Shown in pieces: positions 9,318 to 18,128 of a stretch of 64,000 nt of DNA (the first letter of the stretch is position 1; each line of letters opens with the position of its first letter). Under the pieces are notes generated by a model that was given only the letters and a program-made list of their open reading frames with translations, had not been told where the DNA came from and searched no databases. The DNA is from Rossellomorea sp. y25. GTDB taxonomy: Bacteria > Bacillota > Bacilli > Bacillales > Bacillaceae_B. The position numbers and the translations under genes are program-made. The stretch covers positions 2,054,501 through 2,118,500 of the forward strand of contig NZ_CP145886.1 in assembly GCF_038049935.1 (NCBI RefSeq). The letters are read 5' to 3'.

Positions 9318-10121
9318 ATGAAAATATTATTTGTTGGAGACGTTGTCGGTTCAATGGGCCGGGAAATGATCACAGAATACCTGCCGAAGTTAAAGAAGAA
9401 GCATTCACCGGATTTTACGATCGTTAATGGGGAGAATGCTGCATCAGGCAGAGGGATAACGGAGAAGATTTATAAACAATTCTTACAGGATGGCGCCAAT
9501 ATGGTGACCTTAGGAAATCATACATGGGATAATAAAGATATCTTCAATTTTATCGACTCATCTAAACAAATGGTTAGACCGGCGAATTTCCCGGAAGGGA
9601 CGCCGGGAAGCGGTCTAGTGTTCGCTGAAGTGTACGGAAAAGAAGTTGCCGTCATCAATGCTCAAGGAAGAACCTTTATGCCTCCCCTTGATGATCCGTT
9701 TAAGGCACTTGATGAACTCGTATACGAAGCAAAGAAAAGAACGTCCATTATCTTCGTAGACTTTCACGCAGAAGCAACAAGTGAAAAGCAGGCGGTTGGC
9801 TGGTTTTTAGATGGCCGTGTGTCTGCCGTAATAGGAACCCATACACATGTTCAAACGGCAGATAATCGCATCCTTCCTAATGGAACCGCATTTATGTGCG
9901 ATGTCGGTATGACGGGACCATATGATGAAGTATTGGGAATGAGCAAGGATTCTGTTCTCAAGAGATTCCAGACTAGTTTACCAGTTCGTTTTGAAGTCCC
10001 GAAGACAGGACGCAAAATTTTGAGTGCCTGTTTAATTGAAGTTGATCAAAGAACTGGTAAAGCGAAAAAAATCGATCGTATTTTAATCAACGAAGACCAT
10101 CCATTTATGGCAGAATATTAA
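9318..10121 (+). CDS. ymdB: YmdB metallophosphoesterase (cyclic-nucleotide phosphodiesterase)
   Basis: A 267-residue cytosolic phosphodiesterase of the YmdB family. The metal-ligand set is complete and in the family positions: D8 (GDVVGS), E39 (NGEN), N67-H68 (GNHTWDN), H150 (DFHAE), H175 and H177 (GTHTHVQ). In B. subtilis YmdB hydrolyses 2',3'- and 3',5'-cyclic nucleotides and is needed for biofilm gene expression and nanotube formation. Start ATG behind AGAAGGG. An overlapping frame beginning at 9182 is a shadow. Long gap (137 bp) to spoVS, with no clear terminator. Confidence 0.95.
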   Translation: MKILFVGDVVGSMGREMITEYLPKLKKKHSPDFTIVNGENAASGRGITEKIYKQFLQDGANMVTLGNHTWDNKDIFNFIDSSKQMVRPANFPEGTPGSGLVFAEVYGKEVAVINAQGRTFMPPLDDPFKALDELVYEAKKRTSIIFVDFHAEATSEKQAVGWFLDGRVSAVIGTHTHVQTADNRILPNGTAFMCDVGMTGPYDEVLGMSKDSVLKRFQTSLPVRFEVPKTGRKILSACLIEVDQRTGKAKKIDRILINEDHPFMAEY

Positions 10122-10147
10122 ATGTTTTCTTTCCTTTTTTCGGTGTT

Positions 10148-10178
10148 ACCGGAATGATTTGTCCATTTCCTGAATATA
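10148..10178 (+). promoter_or_regulatory. Candidate sigma-H promoter of spoVS
   Basis: GGAAT at 10151-10155 and GAAT at 10172-10175 are spaced as in sigma-H promoters (consensus RnAGGAWWW, 11-12 bp, RnnGAATWW) with three mismatches outside the cores. spoVS is sigma-H dependent in B. subtilis, which supports the call. Confidence 0.55.
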
Positions 10179-10258
10179 GTATCAGTGGAATCATTTATAC
10201 CAAGTTTGTTCTTTACCACGGACATACGGTATGGGGGAAATGACAAGGAGGAAAAGGA

Positions 10259-10519
10259 ATGGAAATATTAAAAGTTTCAGCAAAATCTAATCCTAATTCT
10301 GTAGCTGGTGCACTCGCCGGTGTTCTTCGTGAGAGAGGAGGAGCTGAGATTCAAGCAATTGGTGCAGGAGCTTTAAATCAAGCAGTTAAAGCAGTAGCCA
10401 TTGCCAGAGGCTTTGTGGCTCCTAGTGGTTTAGATTTAATATGTATCCCGGCATTTACAGATATTTTGATTGATGGAGAAGAACGTACGGCGATAAAGTT
10501 AATCGTAGAACCAAGATAA
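10259..10519 (+). CDS. spoVS: Stage V sporulation protein S
   Basis: An 86-residue Alba-like fold protein, nearly invariant across spore formers (MEILKVSAKSNPNSVAGALA start, ending LIVEPR). In B. subtilis its loss blocks sporulation at stage V and it affects septation and coat assembly; biochemical role unsettled. Start ATG behind AAGGAGGAAAAGG. It has a candidate sigma-H promoter and its own terminator. Confidence 0.97.
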   Translation: MEILKVSAKSNPNSVAGALAGVLRERGGAEIQAIGAGALNQAVKAVAIARGFVAPSGLDLICIPAFTDILIDGEERTAIKLIVEPR

Positions 10520-10527
10520 TAATCAAT

Positions 10528-10570
10528 AGGCTGTTCATTAAAGAGGATTCTTTAGTGGACAGCCTTTATA
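10528..10570 (+). terminator. Terminator after spoVS
   Basis: 16-bp stem AGGCTGTTCATTAAAG/CTTTAGTGGACAGCCT with two wobble pairs, then TTATA. Confidence 0.75.
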
Positions 10571-10620
10571 CTATTAATCGAAATACATATAAGATAGATG
10601 CCCTGAAAGGATGAAGTATT

Positions 10621-11544
10621 ATGTTATTTGATGCACACTGTGATGTGTTAATGAAGTTATACCTGGAACCAGGGAAGGGAGCATTTCAATCCAAACATAC
10701 ATTGCATATTACCTACCCCCAGCTTCTTGAAAGCAGAAGTAAGGTACAATTGTTTGCGATCTACATTCCTTCATACTTGAAACCTGGTCAAAGATTCCAA
10801 GCTGCGTTAGAAATGGTCAACTTGTTTCATAATGAAATTTTAAAACCCAACCCAAAACTTAAATTTGTGACTTCAAAGCAGGAAGTAGAAAGACTGGCCG
10901 ATGATGAAATTGGTGCGATGCTGACACTGGAAGGTGCTGAGGCTATAGAAGAGGACATCACGAAGCTTGAAATTCTTTACCGGCTTGGGGTACGTTCTGT
11001 AGGATTGACGTGGAATTGGGCCAATGCTGCAGCGGATGGTGCACTGGAGCCGAGGGGTGGGGGATTAACCAATTTTGGACGTGAGCTAGTATCATTCTTA
11101 AACGAGAAAAGACTTTGGACGGATGTCTCCCATCTATGCGAGAAAGCATTCTGGGATACAATCGAAATGGCTGATCACCCGATTGCTTCTCACTCAAACG
11201 CTTATTCTATATGTCCCAACCCCCGTAATTTAAAAAACGATCAAATTGAAGCGCTGATAAAAAGAGATAGTGTCATGGGAATCACTTTTGTTCCTCCTTT
11301 TTTAAATAAAAAAGGATCAGCGGTAATTTCAGATGTGATAAGACATATCGAGCATATATGCAGTTTGGGTGGTGAGAGTCATATTGGCTTTGGATCCGAT
11401 TTTGATGGTATATCTGAAACGGTACAAGGATTATCCTCATTCGAACAATATGATAACTTAATCAATACGCTTCAACGATACTATAGTGAAAAGCAAGTGA
11501 AGAAATTCTTATATGAAAACTTTTTTGTCAGATTACCAGATTGA
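10621..11544 (+). CDS. Membrane dipeptidase (peptidase M19)
   Basis: A 307-residue zinc dipeptidase of the renal dipeptidase family. The binuclear metal site is visible: H6 and D8 (DAHCDV), E104 (TLEGAEAI), H171 (DVSH), H191 (SHSN) and D260 (GFGSDFDG). Such enzymes cleave dipeptides, including some D-residue dipeptides; the natural substrate is unknown. No signal peptide, so cytosolic. Start ATG at 10621 follows GAAAGGATGAAGT. It lies between spoVS and korA, closed by a strong terminator. Confidence 0.92.
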   Translation: MLFDAHCDVLMKLYLEPGKGAFQSKHTLHITYPQLLESRSKVQLFAIYIPSYLKPGQRFQAALEMVNLFHNEILKPNPKLKFVTSKQEVERLADDEIGAMLTLEGAEAIEEDITKLEILYRLGVRSVGLTWNWANAAADGALEPRGGGLTNFGRELVSFLNEKRLWTDVSHLCEKAFWDTIEMADHPIASHSNAYSICPNPRNLKNDQIEALIKRDSVMGITFVPPFLNKKGSAVISDVIRHIEHICSLGGESHIGFGSDFDGISETVQGLSSFEQYDNLINTLQRYYSEKQVKKFLYENFFVRLPD

Positions 11545-11556
11545 TCATTAAACCAG

Positions 11557-11589
11557 CCATTAAAGGTATAACCTTTAGTGGTTTTTTTT
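11557..11589 (+). terminator. Terminator after the dipeptidase gene
   Basis: 11-bp stem CCATTAAAGGT/ACCTTTAGTGG with a G-U pair, 3-nt loop, and eight T residues. Confidence 0.85.
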
Positions 11590-11777
11590 GGCTAGTATGA
11601 ACGTGTTTACATTCATAATTTCTTCAATACAGTAGTGAATTAAATAGAAAAGTGATAAACTGATAGAGTGAACGCAAGTTGCAACAATCCTATGTAATAA
11701 TAGATTGTTTGAACGAAATGAAGAGAATGTGCTTCTCTAATAGATGTTACAAAAAATTGATTGAAGGGGTGTAATAA

Positions 11778-13520
11778 ATGAAGGAACAACTTTCATGGAA
11801 GGTTGGTGGCCAGCAAGGTGAAGGAATAGAGAGTACGGGTGAAATCTTTTCTATGGCTCTCAATCGCCTTGGATATTACTTATACGGTTACCGTCATTTC
11901 TCCTCTCGTATTAAGGGAGGCCATACAAATAACAAAATTCGGGTAAGCACTACACAAGTGCGTGCGATTGCTGATGACTTAGATATTTTAGTTGCATTTG
12001 ACCAAGAAACGATTGATGTGAATTATAAAGAATTACATAGCAATGGTGTCATTATAGCTGATGCGAAGTTTAAGCCTGAGAAGCCTGAAGATACAGATGC
12101 TTCTCTCTATATCATTCCATTCACTCAGTTAGCCACGGAACTTGGAACGTCGTTAATGAAGAACATGGTAGCGGTAGGTGCCACATGTGCCGTTCTTAAT
12201 CTTGATCCAGAAGTTTTTAAGGAAGTTGTGGAAGAAATCTTCGGCCGTAAAGGTGAAACGGTAGTAGAGAAAAACATGGAAGCGATTAAACAGGGATTCC
12301 AAACGATGAAAGAAGAACTTGGAAGCAATGTTGGTTCCTTACAGCTGAAAGAAGCTGACGGGAATAAACGTATGTTTATGATCGGAAATGACGCAATTGC
12401 TCTTGGCGCACTAGCAGGTGGCGTTCGTTTAATGGCCGCATACCCAATCACTCCAGCCTCTGAAATTATGGAATACCTTATTAAAAAGCTCCCGATGGTT
12501 GGAGGAACCGTTATTCAAACAGAGGATGAAATTGCAGCCGCAACGATGGCAATCGGAGCTAACTACGGAGGAATCCGTTCATTTACTGCATCGGCCGGAC
12601 CAGGTCTTTCACTTATGATGGAAGCAATCGGTTTATCTGGAATGACTGAACAGCCATTAGTTGTAGTAGATACTCAACGTGGAGGGCCGTCCACAGGACT
12701 TCCAACAAAACAGGAGCAGTCTGATTTAATGGCCATGATTTATGGTACGCACGGTGAGATTCCAAAAATCGTCCTGGCTCCAAGTACAGTACAGGAAGCA
12801 TTCTATGACACAGTCGAGGCATTTAACTTGGCCGAAGAGTATCAATGTCCAGTCATCATTCTTTCAGATCTCCAACTTTCATTAGGGAAACAAACTGTTG
12901 AACCTCTTGATTACAGCAAAGTGGAAATTCGTAGAGGAAAGCTTGTTGGAAATGAATCAGAACTAAATGAATTAGAACCAAAAAAATACTTTAAACGTTT
13001 TGAAGTGACTGAAGATGGGGTATCACCACGTGTCATTCCTGGAATGAAGAATGGGATTCATCATGTAACAGGAGTAGAACATGATGAAACAGGGAAGCCT
13101 TCTGAATCCCCAGTAAACAGGCAGGCGCAGATGGATAAACGTATGCGAAAGGTGGAAAGTATCCGCTTTACTAATCCAATCCACACTCATGCACCACATG
13201 AAGAAGCCGATTTACTATTAATTGGTTTTAACTCGACGCGTGGAGTAATTGAAGAAGCAATGGAACGACTTGATGCCGATGGGCTGAAAGTGAACCACGC
13301 GCATGTTCGCTTAATCCATCCGTTCCCGGCAGATGAACTGGAACCACTTATGCAATCAGCGAAGAAAGTGGTCGTGATTGAACATAATGCTACTGGACAA
13401 CTGGCAAATATAATAAAAATGAATGTAGGGTATGGGAATAAAATCACGAAAATGACAAAGTATGATGGAACACCATATTTACCAAATGAAATTCATTCTA
13501 GATGTAAGGAGTTGATCTGA
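11778..13520 (+). CDS. korA: 2-oxoacid:ferredoxin oxidoreductase, fused gamma-alpha subunit
   Basis: A 580-residue subunit. Residues 1-180 are the gamma domain (GGQQGEGIESTGEIFSMALN; HFSSRIKGGHTN) and about 198-580 the pyrimidine-binding alpha domain with YPITP at 222-226, the conserved motif next to thiamine diphosphate. With KorB it oxidises a 2-oxoacid (2-oxoglutarate or pyruvate) to the acyl-CoA, reducing ferredoxin. No ferredoxin-like delta domain is present, as in other two-subunit enzymes. Start ATG behind GAAGGGGTG. The korB start is 3 bp past the stop, so the two are one transcript. Confidence 0.92.
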   Translation: MKEQLSWKVGGQQGEGIESTGEIFSMALNRLGYYLYGYRHFSSRIKGGHTNNKIRVSTTQVRAIADDLDILVAFDQETIDVNYKELHSNGVIIADAKFKPEKPEDTDASLYIIPFTQLATELGTSLMKNMVAVGATCAVLNLDPEVFKEVVEEIFGRKGETVVEKNMEAIKQGFQTMKEELGSNVGSLQLKEADGNKRMFMIGNDAIALGALAGGVRLMAAYPITPASEIMEYLIKKLPMVGGTVIQTEDEIAAATMAIGANYGGIRSFTASAGPGLSLMMEAIGLSGMTEQPLVVVDTQRGGPSTGLPTKQEQSDLMAMIYGTHGEIPKIVLAPSTVQEAFYDTVEAFNLAEEYQCPVIILSDLQLSLGKQTVEPLDYSKVEIRRGKLVGNESELNELEPKKYFKRFEVTEDGVSPRVIPGMKNGIHHVTGVEHDETGKPSESPVNRQAQMDKRMRKVESIRFTNPIHTHAPHEEADLLLIGFNSTRGVIEEAMERLDADGLKVNHAHVRLIHPFPADELEPLMQSAKKVVVIEHNATGQLANIIKMNVGYGNKITKMTKYDGTPYLPNEIHSRCKELI

Positions 13521-13523
13521 TCC

Positions 13524-14390
13524 ATGGCTACCTTTAAAGATTTCAGAAATAATGTTAAACCCAACTGGTGTCCTGGGTGTGGCGACTTCTCTGTACAAGC
13601 AGCGATTCAACGGGCATCGGCGAATGTGGGACTGGACCCTGAACAATTAGCTGTCGTTTCCGGAATCGGTTGTTCCGGACGTATTTCAGGTTACATTAAC
13701 TCATACGGTTTTCATGGCATTCATGGGCGTTCCCTTCCTATCGCTCAAGGATTAAAAATGGCGAATAAGGACTTAACCGTTATCGCTTCAGGTGGGGATG
13801 GAGATGGATTTGCCATCGGACTTGGCCATACGATCCATGCTATCCGTCGCAATGTTGATGTCACTTACATCGTTATGGATAACCAGATTTATGGGCTGAC
13901 AAAGGGCCAAACTTCACCCCGCTCATCATCTGGTTTTAAGACAAAGTCTACGCCTCAGGGAAGTATCGAACCGGCACTGGCACCTATGGAAATGGCATTG
14001 ACAGCCGGTGCAACATTCGTTGCCCAAAGCTTCTCTTCTGACTTGAAAGAGCTGACGGCGATAATTGAAGCAGGCCTTAATCATAAAGGCTTCTCATTGA
14101 TCAACGTATTTAGTCCTTGCGTAACATATAACAAGATTAATACGTACGACTGGTTTAAAGAGAACCTGACAAAGCTTTCAGATCTTGAAGACTATGATCC
14201 ATCAAATCGCGAACAAGCAATGAATATGCTCATGGAAAAGGATGGACTGGTTACTGGTTTGATTTATCAAAACAAAGAACAGCCATCGTACCAAGAGCTT
14301 GTAGCAGGTTATTCTGATGAACCTCTAAGCACTCATGATTTAAGGTTGGATGAAAGTAAATTTGATGAATTAGTGAAAGAATTCATGTAA
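13524..14390 (+). CDS. korB: 2-oxoacid:ferredoxin oxidoreductase, beta subunit
   Basis: A 288-residue subunit binding thiamine diphosphate and one [4Fe-4S] cluster. The cluster cysteines are C16 and C19 (NWCPGCGD), C50 (GIGCSGR) and a fourth near 198 (FSPCVTYN). The diphosphate/Mg motif is GDGD at 91-94 with the paired Asn near 120 (MDNQIYGLTKGQ). Partner of KorA, translated from AAGGAG 12 bp upstream. Whether the pair prefers pyruvate or 2-oxoglutarate cannot be read from sequence alone. Confidence 0.93.
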   Translation: MATFKDFRNNVKPNWCPGCGDFSVQAAIQRASANVGLDPEQLAVVSGIGCSGRISGYINSYGFHGIHGRSLPIAQGLKMANKDLTVIASGGDGDGFAIGLGHTIHAIRRNVDVTYIVMDNQIYGLTKGQTSPRSSSGFKTKSTPQGSIEPALAPMEMALTAGATFVAQSFSSDLKELTAIIEAGLNHKGFSLINVFSPCVTYNKINTYDWFKENLTKLSDLEDYDPSNREQAMNMLMEKDGLVTGLIYQNKEQPSYQELVAGYSDEPLSTHDLRLDESKFDELVKEFM

Positions 14391-14406
14391 TTGTAATTCT
14401 GATTGT

Positions 14407-14440
14407 AGAAAGGACTTCCAATTTGGAAGTCCTTTCTATC
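14407..14440. terminator. Bidirectional terminator between korB and the convergent coiled-coil gene
   Basis: Perfect 15-bp stem AGAAAGGACTTCCAA/TTGGAAGTCCTTTCT with T-rich flank on the plus side and A-rich flank on the other. Confidence 0.85.
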
Positions 14441-14465
14441 TTTGTTGTATTTGCATCGCAATTTT

Positions 14466-15593
14466 CTATCTTGTTTTATCGCTGATTATAGGCGTGCTTT
14501 CTCTTGCTTCAATTCTATAAACGCCTTTTTTGGTCGTCACAAGTTTGTTCAAGTCTTGAGTTTTATTAGAATCGATCATTGTTCTTAGAGAATCAATTCC
14601 GTGGAATATAGACGACTCGGTTTGATAAAGTGTGTTCATCTGCTGGATAATATGTGAAAGCTGGAAATCGAATTTTTCAAGTTCGTTCAACATATTGTCT
14701 TTTTTACTTAGCACTCTTTCAAATGAATCATTCATAACAGATTCAAGTGAGTCCATTTTTTCTTCCTGCTTCTTAGATGACCGATCAATGTCAGCGAATT
14801 GATTTGTCAACCACCATTCATTCTCCTCGATCTGCTGTTGAACGGTTACAATCATTTTTTCGAAATAATCCACTTTCATTTTTTCAGACTCCATTAATTT
14901 TTGTTTGGATTCTTCAAATCGAAGCATTAATTGATCTCTTTCAACTGACAGCCCTTCTAATTTCTCGGCTTTTGTCAATAACTCCTGGAAGAGGTCTTTT
15001 TTTGTTTCTTCCGATTGTGAGAGTGCTTGGTTTAATTCTTGTAGATGAGTATCCTTAATAGCTATTTCATTTTCAAAGGAATAGATCATCCTATCTCTTT
15101 CAACTAAACCAGAATGTAAAGTATCTATTTCGCGTAGTAAAACATTATTAGACTCTTTTAATGAAATTCTTTCTGCTTGTATTTCTTCCAGCTGTTTTCT
15201 AACTTCATTGAATTTATATTTTTCTTTTAAAAGAGATTGCTCTAATTCTTTTTTTTCAGATTCAAGTGTTTGAATATGAGCCCCATTATTGATGATTATC
15301 TGGTTTGCATTTTTTAACTCGGATTCTACTTTTTCATTAGCTTCTGTTAATGTGTTTCTATCCTTCAACAGTTCTATTTCGTGCAAATCATTTACTTTAA
15401 TTTGTTCATACGCAAGCTCTAATTCATGATTCTTATGACTTATCTCTTCTCTTAAATGTTCATTCTCAGCGTAAAGGTATCCGTCTTTTAACTTTTTTAT
15501 AGTCTGTTTTAGGTTATTAATCTCCGATAGTAAAAAGAAGCTTTCTTGATTAGAAATGTTATATAGTGGGTAAACCACTTTTTCCTCATTGAT
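14466..15593 (-). CDS. Coiled-coil protein of unknown function
   Basis: I do not recognise this gene. It encodes about 375 residues, Glu/Lys/Leu/Gln rich, with no cysteine, membrane segment or signal peptide. From about residue 20 to 280 it reads as an almost unbroken coiled coil, followed by a non-coiled tail (ESSIFHGIDSLRTMIDSN ... TKKGVYRIEARES). The first GTG in frame (15578) lies 23 nt from the only good ribosome binding site (AGGAGG complement, 15602-15607). At the ideal distance of 8 nt the in-frame codon is ATC (15593-15591), with ATT at 15599 too close. I give 15593 as the start; if GTG is used the protein has 370 residues. A candidate sigma-E/K promoter lies upstream. It interrupts the usual korB-miaB neighbourhood. 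Confidence 0.7.
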   Translation of the reverse strand: MNEEKVVYPLYNISNQESFFLLSEINNLKQTIKKLKDGYLYAENEHLREEISHKNHELELAYEQIKVNDLHEIELLKDRNTLTEANEKVESELKNANQIIINNGAHIQTLESEKKELEQSLLKEKYKFNEVRKQLEEIQAERISLKESNNVLLREIDTLHSGLVERDRMIYSFENEIAIKDTHLQELNQALSQSEETKKDLFQELLTKAEKLEGLSVERDQLMLRFEESKQKLMESEKMKVDYFEKMIVTVQQQIEENEWWLTNQFADIDRSSKKQEEKMDSLESVMNDSFERVLSKKDNMLNELEKFDFQLSHIIQQMNTLYQTESSIFHGIDSLRTMIDSNKTQDLNKLVTTKKGVYRIEARESTPIISDKTR

Positions 15594-15726
15594 TGTAATC
15601 TCCTCCTGGTCAGTTTCTGATACATTAGTCTATGTATAAGTATCGACGATTGTTACAAGCACCCATTTAGACTTATAAGGCTGCTGAAAGAAAGATGTAT
15701 CCATTTTTCAACACTTAAGCGCCTCT

Positions 15727-15755
15727 ATTGTATGTAGACCAGAAAACCTTTATAC
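15727..15755 (-). promoter_or_regulatory. Candidate sigma-E (or sigma-K) promoter of the coiled-coil gene
   Basis: Read on the minus strand: GTATAAA, 14-bp spacer, CATACAATA. The -10 is a full match to sigma-E CATACAMT and to sigma-K CATAnnnTA; the -35 has one mismatch to the sigma-E pattern. It overlaps the miaB promoter on the other strand. Confidence 0.4.
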
Positions 15756-15756
15756 T
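15728..15756 (+). promoter_or_regulatory. Sigma-A promoter of miaB
   Basis: TTGTAT, 17-bp spacer, TATACT, 87 bp upstream of the miaB ATG. Confidence 0.6.
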
Positions 15757-15842
15757 ATTATAATGTGCAAGAATGTATCTCTTGTTAGATCTTATTATAG
15801 AAGATAAGCGGTTTGGTTTTAGAGGTAGAAAGGGGATTTTTC

Positions 15843-17408
15843 ATGAACGAAGAACAACGAAAACATGGACAACAATCGAAGTCTGTTACTCCATCGGACC
15901 AAAAATCCGTAAAGGATTACAGTAAATACTTCGAAAGTGTCTATATCCCGCCTTCGTTGAAAGATGCAAAAAAGCGTGGGAAAGAAGAAATTAAATATCA
16001 TAACGATTTTACGATTGATGATCAATACAGGGGACTCGGGGAAGGCAAGAAGTTCTATATCCGTACGTATGGTTGTCAAATGAATGAACATGATACGGAA
16101 GTAATGGCAGGGATTTTCATGGCACTAGGCTATGAAGCGACGAATTCGACAGATGACGCAGATGTTATCCTTTTAAATACATGTGCCATTCGTGAAAATG
16201 CTGAGAATAAGGTGTTCGGCGAATTAGGACACTTGAAACATCTAAAACGTGAAAAGCCAGAGCTTTTAATAGGTGTCTGCGGATGTATGTCCCAGGAAGA
16301 ATCAGTTGTAAATAAAATCCTGAAAACATATCAACAAGTTGATATGATTTTTGGAACGCATAATATCCATCGCCTTCCTAAAATCCTTTCTGATGCTTAT
16401 ATGTCTAAAGCGATGGTCGTAGAAGTTTGGTCTAAAGAAGGGGACGTCATAGAGAACCTTCCGAAGGTTCGTCGTGGCAACATAAAAGCATGGGTTAACA
16501 TCATGTACGGATGTGACAAGTTCTGTACCTACTGTATTGTTCCATACACACGTGGTAAGGAACGGAGCCGCCGTCCTGAAGAAATCATTCACGAGGTACG
16601 TCATCTGGCCGCCCAGGGTTACCAAGAGATCACTCTTCTTGGTCAGAACGTAAATGCATATGGTAAAGATATTGAGGATCTTGAATATGGCCTAGGTGAT
16701 TTAATGGATGACCTTCGTAAAGTGGACATTCCACGTATTCGTTTTACGACTAGTCACCCTAGAGATTTTGATGATCATTTAATCGAAGTACTTGCGAAAA
16801 AAGGGAATCTGGTTGAGCATATTCATTTACCGGTTCAATCCGGTTCGACAGATGTTCTGAAGATTATGGCCCGTAAATATTCGAGGGAGCAATTCTTAGA
16901 ATTAGTACGGAAAATAAAAACAGCGATGCCAGACGTGGCTCTTACAACTGACATCATCGTTGGATATCCGAATGAGACCAACGAACAGTTTGAAGAAACA
17001 CTTTCACTATACAGAGAAGTCGGGTTTGAATCTGCTTTCACGTACATCTATTCTCCAAGGGAAGGTACCCCTGCGGCGAAGATGAATGACAATGTACCGA
17101 TGGAAGTGAAAAAAGAGCGACTTCAACGATTAAATGCAGTTGTGAAAGAGTACTCGGCTGAAGCGATGAAGAACTATAAAGGACAGATCGTTGAGGTGCT
17201 GGTAGACGGGGAGAGTAAGAAAAATCCTGACATTCTTGCCGGTTATACTCGACGCAGTAAGCTTGTGAACTTCAAGGCTCCTAAAACAGCCATTGGAAAA
17301 ATCGTGAAAGTTAAGATCACAGATGCTAAATCTTGGTCACTGGATGGGGAAATGGTCGAAGAAGGCCTAATTGGATCAGAATTTCAAGAACCGGTAGAGG
17401 TGAATTAA
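15843..17408 (+). CDS. miaB: tRNA-2-methylthio-N6-dimethylallyladenosine synthase MiaB
   Basis: A 521-residue radical-SAM methylthiotransferase that converts i6A37 to ms2i6A37 in tRNAs reading U-starting codons. The UPF0004 domain carries the auxiliary-cluster cysteines C78 (TYGCQMN), C114 and C148; the radical-SAM motif Cx3Cx2C is C224, C228, C231 (CDKFCTYC); a TRAM domain ends the protein. The N-terminal extension of about 60 residues is usual for Bacillus. Start ATG at 15843 behind AAAGGGGA; the frame is open 30 bp further upstream but without a ribosome binding site. Its substrate-forming partner miaA lies at 48 kb. ricA starts 1 bp after the stop. Confidence 0.96.
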   Translation: MNEEQRKHGQQSKSVTPSDQKSVKDYSKYFESVYIPPSLKDAKKRGKEEIKYHNDFTIDDQYRGLGEGKKFYIRTYGCQMNEHDTEVMAGIFMALGYEATNSTDDADVILLNTCAIRENAENKVFGELGHLKHLKREKPELLIGVCGCMSQEESVVNKILKTYQQVDMIFGTHNIHRLPKILSDAYMSKAMVVEVWSKEGDVIENLPKVRRGNIKAWVNIMYGCDKFCTYCIVPYTRGKERSRRPEEIIHEVRHLAAQGYQEITLLGQNVNAYGKDIEDLEYGLGDLMDDLRKVDIPRIRFTTSHPRDFDDHLIEVLAKKGNLVEHIHLPVQSGSTDVLKIMARKYSREQFLELVRKIKTAMPDVALTTDIIVGYPNETNEQFEETLSLYREVGFESAFTYIYSPREGTPAAKMNDNVPMEVKKERLQRLNAVVKEYSAEAMKNYKGQIVEVLVDGESKKNPDILAGYTRRSKLVNFKAPKTAIGKIVKVKITDAKSWSLDGEMVEEGLIGSEFQEPVEVN

Positions 17409-17409
17409 T

Positions 17410-17841
17410 ATGGCAAAGTATACTAAAGACGATATCATGAAACGAGCGGAAGAGCTTGCAACAATGATTGCTGAAACAGAAGAAGTGGATTTCTTTAAAC
17501 GAGCAGAGGCACAGATTCATGAAAATCAAAAAGTACGAGAAATGATCGCGAGTATTAAGAGTTTACAAAAACAGGCTGTGAACTTTCAGCATTATGGAAA
17601 AATAGAAGCTCTAAAAATGGTTGAAGCAAAAATCGAAAACCTGGAAAAGGAAATCGATGCCATTCCAGTAGTACAACAATTCAAAGAGTCACAAACAGAT
17701 GTAAATGATTTACTTCAAATTGTTGCGTCCGTTATTTCAAATAATGTGACAGATCATATCATCGAAACCACCGGGGGAGACTTACTTCGTGGAGAAACTG
17801 GATCACAAGTGAAAAACTCAACGCCTGGCAGCTGTTCTTAA
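17410..17841 (+). CDS. ricA: RicA (YmcA), RicAFT complex subunit
   Basis: A 143-residue helical protein of the YlbF/YmcA family (COG4550). In B. subtilis RicA (YmcA), RicF (YlbF) and RicT (YaaT) form a complex carrying Fe-S clusters that binds RNase Y, adjusts mRNA processing and is needed for biofilm, competence and sporulation. The C-terminal tail ends in GSCS, with the cysteine at 142 in the position expected for cluster binding. Translationally tied to miaB (1-bp gap, GAGGTG within the miaB end). rny, its functional partner, is 8 kb upstream. Confidence 0.93.
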   Translation: MAKYTKDDIMKRAEELATMIAETEEVDFFKRAEAQIHENQKVREMIASIKSLQKQAVNFQHYGKIEALKMVEAKIENLEKEIDAIPVVQQFKESQTDVNDLLQIVASVISNNVTDHIIETTGGDLLRGETGSQVKNSTPGSCS

Positions 17842-17862
17842 TAGAAAAAACAATGACATTAT

Positions 17863-17918
17863 AAAAAACGATCTCTGCTTAAGGGAATTTCCCTTTCATG
17901 CAGAGATCGTTTTTTTTT
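17863..17918 (+). terminator. Terminator after ricA
   Basis: Long stem AAAAAACGATCTCTGC/GCAGAGATCGTTTTTT with internal AAGGGA/TCCCTT pairing and a T-run of eight or more. Confidence 0.92.
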
Positions 17919-17998
17919 GCATGCTCTTTTTGATAATGCTTCCTTTTTCGTATTCGTTGAGTTCATCGTTTTTTCTATGAGGGAGAAAGTGCATTCCG

Positions 17999-18027
17999 GA
18001 ACATTCAATGGGTATTCGCATACAATA
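17999..18027 (+). promoter_or_regulatory. Candidate sigma-E/sigma-K promoter of cotE
   Basis: GAACATT, 13-bp spacer, CATACAATA. The -10 fits sigma-E (CATACAMT) and sigma-K (CATAnnnTA); an AC exactly 16 bp upstream of the -10 fits the sigma-K -35. B. subtilis cotE is driven by both factors. Confidence 0.6.
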
Positions 18028-18128
18028 CATTATCTCGCAACAATCCCATTATGTAATTAAATTTACTCGCACAAACACCTAGATAGTCGCATAAGATGAA
18101 TTGAAAATGAATGAGGAGGTTCGCTCGA

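Noticed and set aside
9182..9427. Plus-strand 81-codon frame overlapping the start of ymdB
   Set aside because: It begins inside the rny terminator T-run, lacks a ribosome binding site, and its second half lies in another frame of the clearly real ymdB.
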